A stretch of DNA of 64,000 nt from Epiperipatus broadwayi (taxonomy: Eukaryota; Onychophora; Udeonychophora; Euonychophora; Peripatidae), in NCBI GenBank assembly GCA_028023455.1, contig JAQFVV010000206.1, positions 1,843,361 to 1,907,360 of the forward strand, in the 5' to 3' direction. Below the pieces are notes generated by a model. It was not told the DNA's origin. It did not search any database and saw only the letters and a list, made by a program, of their open reading frames with translations. Position 1 is the stretch's first letter. The number at the start of each line of letters is the position of its first letter. Both the position numbers and the translations under genes were made by a program. Shown here one piece after another: positions 23,501-34,840 of the stretch.

Positions 23501-25767
23501 AACCCCTTGCTCAGTTTTATATCTATTTTAATAAAATATTAAATATAATATAAACATTTCATTCATACTCTATATATTAGATCGACTTGCAATTATTACT
23601 TCAGTTATATTCTAAAATGAAACATTTCACAAGAATTTATTATCAATAAATACATTAGGTAATTTCACATTTTTACACTACCCAATCACATTATATAAAA
23701 TATACCATAGGTTTCTATTAGTTACTTACTGACTTATAACCACTGAGATTATTCATCTACTTAAATGTCCAATCAATCGATTATAGAAATGGATTTTATA
23801 ACAATTAAACTACACATGATGATAATTGGCAGTTATCCAAGCCAAAGATAATATTAAGCTCTCTACTAGTTAATAAAATTTAAGATCTCCACTTCAAAGA
23901 AATTTAAGAAGATAATTAAGACAGATCATTCTGACTAATGACAGAACCAAAATCTATCAGGATTTTTGTAACAGATAAGATAAGCAAATTAAATAATCAA
24001 CTCTGAACTAATGAAATTATTTCTACTAGTAATATTGACTTAGATAAGTAAACAAATATGTAAATGGAACAAATAACAAAATTTATACCTAATTGGATTT
24101 AATAATGATTTATAAAATATACATATCTAATTTTATTTCAATTACCAAGTCAGGTTTGATTTTGGCTCAAACTTGAAGTACCAAAATTATCTTGTACATT
24201 TAAAGGAAATAATTAGACAGATTCATTGGATTTTAAATCAACTCTAAATTTATTGGTTTATAATAAACATTTATAACAGTAATAATAAAAATATAACAGA
24301 TCAAATAATGGATGTTTGCAATAGACTAAAATCAATAAAAATAATAATAATGTCTATGTATCTGAAACTCCAAAAATATGTTGTGTGAGAATGAATACTA
24401 TATGAAGTGGAAGGAGAGATTTTAAATAGAATGTATAATAATAAGAAAAAAATGTTATCAAATAAAAATTGATCTCTATTTATTCATAAATGTAATCTCT
24501 AAATAATTAAACAATCCTAAAAAAAAATCTGTTATATTTAAACACTTTTCTATCAGAATCTCCAAGTTAAATCTTGAACATACAAAAAAATATTAAATAT
24601 TTGAAAATATCAAGTCATATTAATTTATCAGATAAGAATTTAAATAATACGAATAAACTGAACCTCTCTGACCTTTTCATTGCATGAATTCTATCATACC
24701 CATATATATATTACTTATCTATGTTTTTGAAATAAAATGTAAACTCTCCTTTTTTTAAACCGGAAAAATATATATGTACAAAAATCATACTACCTAAGTG
24801 AAAGTCTGTTCATTTTCACTCACTATCCACAGATCCATTGTAGCTTCTGGCTCTTCATTTCCGATCTTAAGGCATAGAGATGATTTTTCTTCAAGTAAAG
24901 AAGATAAACATGAATAGTAACTAAAGTGGATATGAATCCAATTATTTTTGTGTCTAAATTCCGATATTTTCTTTTAAACATATAAATGAATCCAAATATT
25001 TAAAATGATAGGTACTTATCTGATGCAAAATCACATATCACTGGTTTTATTTTCCTTTTCCATTAATAATAATGCACAAAGAGAATTCCTTTAATGACAC
25101 AATCTGGTTATAATCAAGTGAAGAAAAATAAATGCTAACTTTTTCTTTCCATATTAAGAAAGTGAAATTTAAATTGCCTAATATCACACATAAGTTGAGT
25201 TAATCGATCTTGTAAAATTCCTTGATCTGAAATATGACATCCATGACAAATAATGGAGTTTATATCCATCAGAAATTAATATATGCTATTCAGATTTTTA
25301 ACCACAGAATATCTTTATATATCTGACCTACAATAGAATGCATTTTGATGGGCTTTTCATTCTTTCACATTCTTGCTGTTTCCCCTGGCATTTCATCAGC
25401 AAGCTACCAATTGAATGGGCAGATAATTAAAATTTTTATTTTTCCATGGTTTTATAAATTAATCACTTAAATAATAAAATTTAATAAATTTTTAAAGTTA
25501 GATCTAAAACATGTCTGTTCTGGCAATGATAAAATTACAAGAACTCAAAATACAACTTCTCTCTTCTATTTATAAGATACTCTTGATGACATTATTGTTG
25601 TCACAACAACTGTTGAATATTGCTCAAATTTGACTTGATCATGGGAAATTTGTTCAAGAAAATCTTGCTCCAATTAGTAAGTGAAATGGAGATTAAAAAA
25701 AAATTGGATACAGTGAAAATGAAATCCTGTTTTATAAGTTCAATATTATTTTTCCATTTTAAATCAC
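17531..25767. other. Long intron stretch, very AT-rich, no gene seen
   Basis: About 8.2 kb of intron without recognisable coding, RNA or sharply bounded repeats. Open frames at 19523-19735 and 21568-21759 resemble no known family and lack splice or codon support. A small AGAAGA-rich purine tract lies at 21839-21865. The part from about 22.2 to 25.5 kb is uniformly AT-rich. Old unrecognised transposon remains are likely but I cannot point to them. Confidence 0.5.
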
Positions 25768-25905
25768 AATAAAGAATTCCTGTCTTGCGTTGTTAGCCGA
25801 GAGGTATCGCAGCTGCCATGCAAGCAAGTAGTTGGTTGCAGGCGGTTGTGGGTTCGCGTCCCGGCCGATGCTATGACACATGGAAAAAAAAAATAAAGAA
25901 TTCCT
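25768..25905 (+). mobile_element. tRNA-derived SINE with 14-bp TSD
   Basis: The body at 25782-25891 is flanked by the duplication AATAAAGAATTCCT (25768-25781 and 25892-25905). Near the 5' end TAGCCGAGAGG is a perfect RNA polymerase III A box. GGTTCGCGTCC further on fits the B box except at one base. The tail is GACACATGG followed by A-rich sequence. It is short (about 110 bp), little more than the tRNA-like head plus tail. The spacing between boxes suggests a tRNA with a long variable arm. A related 3' half lies at 42131-42220 on minus. Confidence 0.88.
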
Positions 25906-26613
25906 ATTATAATTCTAATACATTTTAATGGATATAAATATTTTTACATATGTTTTTTAATAATAATTTTTTTATATAACTAATTTATGAACATATATGA
26001 AACAAAACATTTAATTTTATAATAGGTGTTGCTATGGTGATTGTAATAACAGAAATTGAAATGTGTAAAACTTAATAATAATATTGATTCTCTTCAAGCA
26101 AGCTTTTATGATTCACTTAACTATTTCCAAAATCTATTTATTTATTCCTCTGTTTATATTTTTTTCTGAAATTGATCACAATATAAATTGATGCTAAATG
26201 TTAATAATAAATAAGAATGTTGTTTGAATAGTATAGTTGCCATAGTTACCTATTTAATATTAATATTTTAACACCTTCATTATCCATAGATCAAGTGAAA
26301 TAAAAATTAAACAAGACCAACAAACTTTTTTTTTTTTTTAAATACTGTGACATACACCAATCTGGTTACTTACAATATACACACACACACACATCATTTA
26401 ACTTTAATTTAAACGAATATATTATCATATATAATGTATGCATCAAATTCAATTCCTTTTGTAATCCAAAAACACCTATAAGAGATACACCTTGGTTTGG
26501 CCTTATAACTTTAATTTCATTTCAACACTTTGAGAGTGTAAAGAAATCTTTGATCTCTTTTTTAAACAACAAAAATATTAAGCATGTAAATAAAATGTTA
26601 TTTAAAAAAAAAC
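25906..26613. other. Intron, no gene seen
   Basis: AT-rich intron with a poly-T run near 26326 and a short (AC)n run near 26380. Confidence 0.5.
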
Positions 26614-27370
26614 ATAATTAATGATTAAAAACAATGAGGATTGCCAATTCCTCAACAAGCTTTGTGTTAAATGCTTAGCCAGAGAAAGCATTTAAAATAT
26701 CTCTGTCAGGAACCCCTCCCCAAACCCCTGACCATGGTTTCATGGTCTGAGGAGTGCCAAAGCATGAAACCATGGTCAGGGGTTTGGGGAGGGGTTCCTG
26801 ACAGTGATATTTTAAATGATTTCTCTGGCTAAGCATTTAACACAAAGCTTGTTGAGGAATTGGCAATCCTCATTGTTTATAACTTACAAGCTTAAGAGAA
26901 TAGGGTCATGTGATCTATGACTTATTTTGACTATTTATAGTCTCTGCCTTAAGTCTTATGCAATGTTATATTGCTAAGACTACTAATATATGGTATGGCT
27001 GAAGATCTATCAGCCCCATATAGCTATTTGAGTTGAATAGCTGGGTTTGAAGACATGTAGGTGTCTGAAAATTTCAGATTTTCCACTCAATAGATAACTT
27101 TTAGTTAAATGCTGGCTTTGGGTTGATATTTTTAGATCCTAGTGTCTGAACCTACCCTGACACCTCTCTGAGGAGTGCCAAAGCACAAAATCATGGTCAG
27201 GGGTTTGGGGAGGGGTTCGTCAGAGATATTTTAAATGCTTTCTCTGGCTAAGCATTTAACACAAAGCTTGTCAAGGAATTGGAAATCCTCATTGTTTATA
27301 ACTTACAAGCTTAAGAGAATAGGATCATGTGATCTATAACTTTTATTTTGACTATTTATAATTAATGATT
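26614..27370. mobile_element. Fold-back element with 13-bp flanking duplication
   Basis: The body at 26627-27357 is flanked by ATAATTAATGATT at 26614-26626 and 27358-27370. Inside, a left arm (26630-26743) is repeated inverted with high identity at about 26765-26878. Most of that right arm recurs in direct orientation at about 27170-27350. The arms carry GC-rich CAGGAACCCCTCCCC and GGTCAGGGGTTTGGGG. The middle (26880-27165) is unique. No coding capacity. The 13-bp duplication argues for insertion as a unit. The mechanism is unknown. Confidence 0.75.
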
Positions 27371-29049
27371 CTTTTATTTTTTTCTTCATAGTTGATTCCT
27401 GGTAATAATGATGATCATGTTCTTGTAATTTCTTGTGAGTGGATGCAGTGACATTCAGATATAGCAGATAACTGGTGTAGCATGAGGCTCCTTTGAAAAC
27501 TATTAAAGTTTATATTTAATGGCTTGATGAAATTTTATTAAAACAGTTAGTTTATGCATGGATAATCGTTATTCTTTAACAGTTAATATAATTATTAATT
27601 AGAGCTCTAATTTACTAAGTTCTTAAATTGAAAGTTCAAAATAAAATTGAATATTAAATGAAATTTTCCTTTTAGCTGAATTTCAGTTTTGAAACTTGGT
27701 TAATTAATCAATATATTATTTAACTGTCATGTTTGAATTTGTTATTGACTTTTATAAAGTATGATAATTCTTAAAATAGTTGCTCAGGTGTTATTACTGA
27801 TGTTAAATGGCTTTAAAGACCTGAGGCAGTACCCTATTCAAAATCCTTTTCTCTACTCATGATACATTCTGTTTACAATTTAATGAAAGAATAATCAATT
27901 AAATAATAATAGAAAAAAAAAAGATTATTTCCAAGAAAATGACCTATTTCACTAATGGTATCAAGTTATAAAGTAAACAAATTATGGTAATCTTCAAACA
28001 ACATTTTAAAAATATTTTTTGATGAACATTTTATTGCTGTTCTTCTATTTCTCTTGAAAGTTATCCTTTGATTTAAAGAGGAAGCTCTTACTGATTATAT
28101 TTATATAACAATTTCATTTTATAATGATATACAAATTTAATGCAAATACATGCATTATTAAATCTTGATGGGTGGTTAAATATTTTTATTTGTTATGGAC
28201 AGAGTATGTGAAAACTCACATTTGCAGGTTATTCTCATGAGGATATTGGCTCTCAGTGCAAGAGAAAACCTAAATGACTACTCAGACATGTTTAAAATAT
28301 TATTTTCATAGGTCACTCCTCTAATAATAATTTGATGAGTATGGTTTCTTTGGCCATTGCAAAATGTGTTTCAACTCTATTTATACTATGCATTTTTTTC
28401 TGAAGAACATTAATTAAAATTCTTTCATAAAATATTTCTCTTACAACTGTTAATTTTACTATAGATTATTTTAATCTTCCTGAGTTTTTTTTTTAATAAC
28501 ATATAAACTAATTATATCTGCATTGTATAGATATATTTTATCTTACAAATTGTAATTAAAAATAAATAATCTTTCATTGACATAATAATCCTAATCTAAT
28601 TCAGTTTAATAGAATGCCAATAATTAAACCAATTATCTTTAATCCTATAATAAGTTCAGGTTATTTTCAATGTAAGTGGATTAATATATTTATTTTCTAA
28701 ATACTAAAAAGAAATTATTTTATAAAATAAAAGGTTGATAACTAAAATAAAATTTACCAAAAAAAAAAAACAATTAAAAACTTAAATAATTGTTGAATGA
28801 TTTATGCACATTGTACACACACACATATATATATAACAATATAACATCCTATTTGTATAATTAATAACTAACTCTTTTACTTGGTTTACATAACAGTAAT
28901 ATATCTAGAGAAAATAACTATGGTTTATTTACATAGACTAGTTATACTTTTATGACCTCATGAAATGTTCATTTCAATATAGATGATACACAAAAAGTAT
29001 ATATAATTAATGGATTTTATTAATTTTCTGAATAATATGTAATATTCGT
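27371..29049. other. Intron, no gene seen
   Basis: AT-rich intron without recognisable features apart from short (CA)n and (TA)n runs near 28815-28835. Confidence 0.5.
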
Positions 29050-29353
29050 TAATATGTTTTAAATAATCTTTGTTTATATAAACAAACTCAAAAAATTCTT
29101 TTTATTTTTCTCTTGTTCCTAATTTAATATATTTTAAATAATCTTCGTTTAAACTCAAAAGATATAATTTATACCTTATTGGTCGAAATAATAGTTTTAT
29201 TTTATTTCATTCTTTTTATTTTTCTCTTGTTTTTAATTTAATATGTTTTAAATAAACTTCCTTTATATAAACAAACTCAAAAGATATAATTTATACCTTA
29301 TTGTTAGAAATAATAGTTTTATTTTATTCTTTTTATTTTTCTCTTGTTCCTAA
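29050..29353 (+). repeat. Imperfect tandem repeat, period about 115-120 bp
   Basis: The unit TTCTTTTTATTTTTCTCTTG ... ACTCAAAAGATATAATTTAT ... AATAATAGTTTTATTTTATT occurs about 2.3 times, with starts near 29095, 29209 and 29328 and a partial lead-in from 29050. Copies differ by small indels and substitutions. Confidence 0.75.
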
Positions 29354-29995
29354 TGGAAATATTCAATTTTAAAATTATTTTTTGAATGTCATAACTATAG
29401 AATCAAATTTATTATATAGAGTCAGAATTGAATGATTCAAAGAACAATTTATATAAAATTGCTGATTGTATATGTTTAATTTATTGAGACATGGCATTAT
29501 ATAGAAAGAAGGACATGAACATGTTTAACAATTATATAATAATTCTAATATTATTTATATATTATTATTGTCATTTTGAATCATTATCATTCTGCTGCAG
29601 AATGAATATACCAGTTTATTGCAGTACTTCTTTTTTTTCCCATCACTTCAGCAAACTTTTTATTTCATCCATCCTTGCATGGTCTCTTTATAGACGTTTT
29701 AAAAGTTTTTAGGATTCTGTTTGAACTTTAATTGGCTGTATAATTTTAATCTATTCAATGATGTCAGTGATATGGGCTTGTACTCAAATCCATGTATTTC
29801 ATTATTAATTCTTTCTTATTTATTCATATGTACATCTCTCTATACTTCATTGTGTGATGTGCAGCTCTCTCTATCATTTTTCTATATTCATAGATATACA
29901 GTATATATTATAAATAAATAATTCAAAAATATATAGATTTAAAGTATATTTTATTATTTTACACTTTCACATGATATATATATATAGAGAGAGAG
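29354..29995. other. Intron, no gene seen
   Basis: AT-rich intron. Open frames at 29491-29712 and 29721-29921 have no recognisable likeness and no exon borders. A (TA)n(GA)n tract lies near 29974-29994, next to the R1 copy. Confidence 0.5.
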
Positions 29996-30297
29996 TCTAA
30001 ACTTTCCATACAGTACTGCCATTCAGTGCAAGCCAGAGTAATCAATGGATGCAAGAAAGTTTGTGCATAAAATCTCCATCTAGTATTACTCATCCAATAT
30101 TCTCAGACTAGTTTCTACCTTGAGGCTTTCATCAGTGAGGAGCCTTGGATCTGAGAGCACTGCACCTAGATCTTAGGATCTAATGCAATCCTCCAGCAGC
30201 CACTTTTTACCTTATTGACTAATTGTAAAGCTTTGCATTCAAAATGAAAACACAGAAATGTTTTCAATTCAAGCTCATGTGATATTTAATGGTGTAT
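29996..30297 (-). mobile_element. R1 repeat, single copy
   Basis: It matches the R1 units at 15.9-17.5 kb from TTTCCATACAGTA to a TGATATTTAATGGTG end. The sense strand is minus. It contains a near-complete hammerhead-like motif (30092-30150). (TA)n tracts flank both sides, so the boundaries are imprecise. Confidence 0.85.
30092..30150 (-). ncRNA. Type I hammerhead-like ribozyme, diverged R1 copy
   Basis: On minus: ATCCAA, GGC, TCCTCA, CTGATGA (30129-30135), stem II AAGCC-TCA-AGGTA, GAAA, CTA, GTC, TGAGAA, TA, TTGGAT. The outer stem I is intact. In the inner stem I the G-U of other copies is a U-A here. One stem II pair reads A-U where unit 2 has G-C, a compensatory double change, but the neighbouring pair is broken. 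Likely related by descent; activity is uncertain. Confidence 0.6.
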
Positions 30298-30821
30298 ATA
30301 TATATACTATATATATATCAGCTTTATTGATATATATATAACTGTGTGTATATATATATATACAGTTATGTAAAGTATGGAAACTTAGCCAAGCATGATA
30401 TCATTCTAAATTCCAGTATGCATTAACCCCAAATAAAGAGGCAAACTAAACAGTTCAAAGTTGTTAAAGGAAAAAAAATTTTTGTTTTTAACCAGATTAT
30501 ACAAACAAAAAATTATTAAGCCTATTAAATAGATGAGTGACAGTTAGATAAATATGGAATTAAAAGAATTATAAAACTAAATGTATTTTTAAATTTATAC
30601 ACATAGATAATTTAAATAAAGCTGATATTTTCTGATTATAAATTATTACCTTAGGAATGGTTTCAAAGTAAACAATTTATTCTTGCAAGGAAGAAGAATA
30701 TAAATATATAATTAATACAGATAAATGATTAAAAATGTATAAAATATGTATAATCTTTCAAAAGTCGGAGATGGATTTCAAGAGAAAAATTGTATTTATA
30801 AAAAAATATTTTTTTTTCTTT
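30298..30821. other. Intron with (TA)n tracts
   Basis: Interrupted (TA)n and (TG)n tracts at about 30296-30368 form a hairpin-prone zone. After that plain AT-rich intron. Confidence 0.5.
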
Positions 30822-31215
30822 TTAGATGGGATTTGAACTCAGATTTTCGAGCTCCTTTAGTCATCCATTCCATCTTATACAACCAATACACATGACCACA
30901 TATACCTGTGAAAAAGATAAATGATCTCTAATATACATATTTCATGCTAAACCACTATTCATCAATTGGTCTGAACCATAATCTCCCACACATATGTACA
31001 ATCAGTGCTCAGTTGATATTAAGATAGCACTGATTGTATATATGTGTGGAAGCTGATGATCTGGACCAACTGATGAGTGCTGATTCAGCATGAAATATGT
31101 ATATTGGAGATCATTTATTTTTTTGCATGCATGTGGTCATGTGTACTGGTTGTATAAGATAGAATGGATGATTAAAGGGAGCTTGAAAGTCTGGGTTCAA
31201 ATCCCCTCTAATTAC
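30822..31215. mobile_element. R2 repeat, inverted pair (minus then plus)
   Basis: A minus-strand R2 copy (30829 to about 31010) is followed by a plus-strand copy (about 31013-31204), forming a palindrome. Each has, in sense order: a CAGTGCT / CACACAT zone, a hammerhead motif, ATC-rich spacer, and the B-box-like GTTCAAATCC (complement GGATTTGAAC at 30829-30838; GGTTCAAATCC at 31194-31204). The minus copy has a damaged ribozyme core (TTGATGA, 30921-30985). The plus copy is intact. Confidence 0.85.
31056..31114 (+). ncRNA. Type I hammerhead ribozyme, R2 copy with intact core
   Basis: In order: outer stem I ATGATC (31056-31061), internal loop TGGA, inner stem I CCAA (31066-31069), core CTGATGA (31070-31076), stem II G-TGCT-GATTC-AGCA-T (31077-31091), core GAAA (31092-31095), stem III TA/TA around loop TG, cleavage triplet ATA (31101-31103), inner stem I TTGG (31104-31107), one loop base A, outer stem I GATCAT (31109-31114). 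Every helix pairs. The asymmetric internal loop in stem I opposite loop II is the usual place for the tertiary contact of natural type I hammerheads. Confidence 0.85.
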
Positions 31216-32137
31216 ATCTGGCTTAAAGTATAAAAACTATACATGTATTTAAAATATTATTTTTTTCTAAGCCCATTTAATTATTCGGTTAAAATTAAAT
31301 TAGTTAATCAGATGTTAATTTAATAACTAATTAGTAGTAATTATAGAATTAAGATAAAACAAAAATGTAAGAACAAAGAAAAAACAGCAGCAAGAAATGA
31401 AACTAAGTTGTGTTTGATGGAAAGATATATTCTCATGCATTAGCATAGCATATAGAGGAGAAAAAAGAAACAAGAGAGAAGACTTTGACTGAGTCAAAGT
31501 ACACATAAATTAGCATTGAGCAATTAAACAAACTAAATAATCATATCAATATATAGAAAGGTTTCAAATTATAGCAGTTGTTTGTTGCTGCAGTAATTCA
31601 GTGATAGTTATTTGTGTTAAGAAGAATTTTGCTGTTGAGAATACTTTTCAGTGCTAACTTAAAATATTAGTTATGATGTTAAATTTCTGAAGAATGAAAA
31701 CCATCAAAGCCAGTGCTAAAAAATGATAAATGCACTAGTCATAGCTCCAATTATGTAGCCTCTTAGTGAAGAATTGATACCTGTTATAAGTCCAGTGAGG
31801 CTTTCAATATAACTTTTGTCTGTTCACAGTGGAATTTTCTCATTTCCTGAAATTATCAAGCTTACTGGTGAATTAAAAGTGTATTATCACTAAGAAGTCA
31901 GTCAAAAGTTAAGAATTCCTCTGAACTGGAACCAAAAACAATCATAGTTTAGGATAAATGTGGAATTATAAATTGCTAGGTGTAGATATACTTATGATTT
32001 AAAACAAGCATACTGAGTTATCAAAGAAGTTGTGGAAAGACTTTTTAGTTATGTATACACAAATATGTGAATAGGAGGCTTCAATAATTGTGAAAATTTT
32101 AATACAATAAAATATTTTTATTTTAATGCTACTGGTA
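31216..32137. other. Intron, no gene seen
   Basis: AT-rich intron with somewhat higher GC between 31370 and 31960. No coding likeness recognised on either strand. Confidence 0.45.
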
Positions 32138-32316
<179 letters not shown>

Positions 32317-32332
32317 TATCATCTTATACTAA

Positions 32333-33290
32333 TGGTTTATAATTATGAACTTATTGTATAATGAGGGAATGGGAATATGTCAGAAATTAAAGAGCCAATA
32401 ATAGATTAGAGAAGGCATGAAATCCATGTCTGTCATAATTAAATTTTAATTTTTAGAATAATTTACCCATGTACTCTTTTCAATATATATACATTTAATG
32501 ATTCTAATGATGTCTGTGTAAAATTAATATTTATAATGATAGATCAAGATGTTTAAATAAATTGATTTTATATAAACTTAATAAATTGTTTGTGCTATTT
32601 TTTTTTAATTAGTCCTCATTTCAAATGTGCACCTGAACATTTTACTCTCAATCTAGGAAATCATATTCTGAATTGGGAATGTTCTAGGAAGTTACAAGTA
32701 TAAATTGAGATAGTATTGCTTGAGAGTAATGTATCCATAGATTTTTTTTAAAAATAAAAGTGGCATTCACAAATAAGATTAGTTTTAATCCTATAATAAT
32801 AAAAAATACTTGTGGTTGAAAGTTGAATATAATTTTTTGAGAAATAGTTTGGTATTTAGTAATTAGGGATAATAACTCATCTATCTTGTCTAGTGGCATA
32901 AAACAGTTATTTAAGTGATACAGGATTTGACAATCATCAAAAACATCAGTCTTAATTAAAGTTAATTAAGAAATATAATTTATCATCATTATATGAGTTT
33001 ACAATTGTAAAAAAACTAATAATGAAATGGAAGCCTTGATAAATAGCAAGAATGGACTACATTTATATGTGGATTTCTTCAATTATATTTATATGATTTA
33101 TCAGTAGTTGTACTATTCAGTTTCCCAGTACAATATATATATATATTTTAACCGTCTACCCATAATCTTATTCTAAGAATTGTGCATGTACAAGTTATTT
33201 CCCTAAGCTTTGAGTAGGTATATTTATGAGCATGGGCCAAATCCCATTTCAAGCGCCAGTCTTATCCATTAATAAGAATTATACCTGTCA
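32333..33290. other. Intron, no gene seen
   Basis: AT-rich intron. A (TA)n run lies near 33130-33147. The short frame 32684-32899 on minus shows no family likeness. Confidence 0.5.
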
Positions 33291-34840
33291 AAAACATAAA
33301 CAAGGGTTCAGTGAACACTCTTTGGGTATCTGATCCAGACTAGCTCAACCTAAGGTCTGGGGGACAATGTCTAATGAGAGAACAAAGCCAAGGTGATCTT
33401 ATGAAGAGACGTCACTTATATATATATATCATTATACTTTCCATCTGCCTACAAATCCTATTACAATAGCCCAGAAGTTATCAGAATCCCAGAATGTAAA
33501 TAATACAAAGTTATAATCAAATTCTAAGATTTATTAACACACATATGCATATCTCAATATTTTAAGCACACAACTCATTTATTCCGATACACATATATAT
33601 AAGATTCATATACATATTAACGAAAGAGTGCAATTACATGTCAGAGTTGTTTATTAAATGATTTAAGAAATTATTTATTACTTTCTTTAATATGGAATAA
33701 CACATGTTTCTTAATCTATTACTAAATGTTCATTGAATATATATTGAGAAAAGGTCAAGATTACCTCTGTTAAGGGAGAATGTTCACATGGTCAAGGCTA
33801 ACAATCTGTAAGCTTACAGTCTTAAAGGAATGCTGATTTTAGCGAGAGTCATTGATCTGAACGATGATGATAGGCTCAAAATATTCTGCACAAAATAATC
33901 CATCTTAGAGGTTAAGTAGATGATTTTTAACTTGCTTGTGAGAGTTTCTAGTTGTTTGTAATTCATGGCCATTACGCTTGATTAAATAAACAGCAAATCT
34001 CCATAAATAAAGTTCAGGTGAGTCCTACAATAGCTGTCCACTGAGCCAACCTAACGAACTCACACGATTATAATTACCCCTGCATTTCGATGGAGTACAT
34101 TACGAATAAATTTTCATTAATTAATCATGTTACTACTTTTCTTCTTCTTTTCCCCGCTTCTTTATTACCTTATCCATTTTTTTTTTTAAATTTTAATCAC
34201 CAACTAAATCACTGAGAAAAAAATATATAGTTCTTTTCTTTAACCTCACTTTCTTTTTATTTATTCGTATGCCGATGACCAGATATCAAGTATGCTTTTA
34301 GCTTTCATTGTTCTAAAAAATACTAACTTGACCAGTTCTAAGAATTCCGATGGACAGAGTCATTAACTGAAATCGCCCCCAGTGCGACTTTCAATTCTTT
34401 TTATATTACTCTCTATCCTTATATGCTTAATGGGTTTTCATTAAGAAACATGTGCTAATACTGACATTATTTAAATCTATAGCTAACAACATTAATAAAC
34501 AACAAAATATATATATAAAACACAAATAATAATAAAACAATAACACAACTCCACACAATCGCTTTTCTATATCCTCACATGTAAATCTGCTAGTAATTCA
34601 ACACACATGTCATGATAACACTTATAACAAATATATATGTATACATTCATGCCATTAACTGATTAACGTATTCCATCCATACTCTTTTGTAACAGGGTTC
34701 GAATGACTATTTATAAATTTTCTCGCATCAATCTATTTAATTTGTAACACCACTCACAATTAACACTCCTTATAATTATTATTACTCTTTACTTACTTTA
34801 GCCCCATATTCGAACCCAGCTACTGTTACAATATATATAT
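33291..34840 (-). repeat. Unclassified repeat, possible LTR fragment
   Basis: This block has higher GC than its surroundings. Its right end, read on minus, starts TGTAACAGTAGCTGGGTTCG followed by AATATGGGGC. A similar start, GTACCGGGTTCGAATATGAG, occurs on plus at 58460. An inner GTAACAGGGTTCGAATG (34691) is also related. The TG start suggests an LTR, but the other end and a duplication are not found. (TA)n tracts abut the block on both sides. Confidence 0.4.

Noticed and set aside
25782-25891. Possible functional tRNA gene
   Set aside because: It has a good A box, but the B box has a mismatch, acceptor strands do not pair convincingly, and a 14-bp target duplication plus A-rich tail identify a SINE.
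29491-29921. Two adjacent open frames of 73 and 66 codons
   Set aside because: Composition is that of AT-rich DNA (Ile, Phe, Leu, Tyr), with no family likeness and no splice support.
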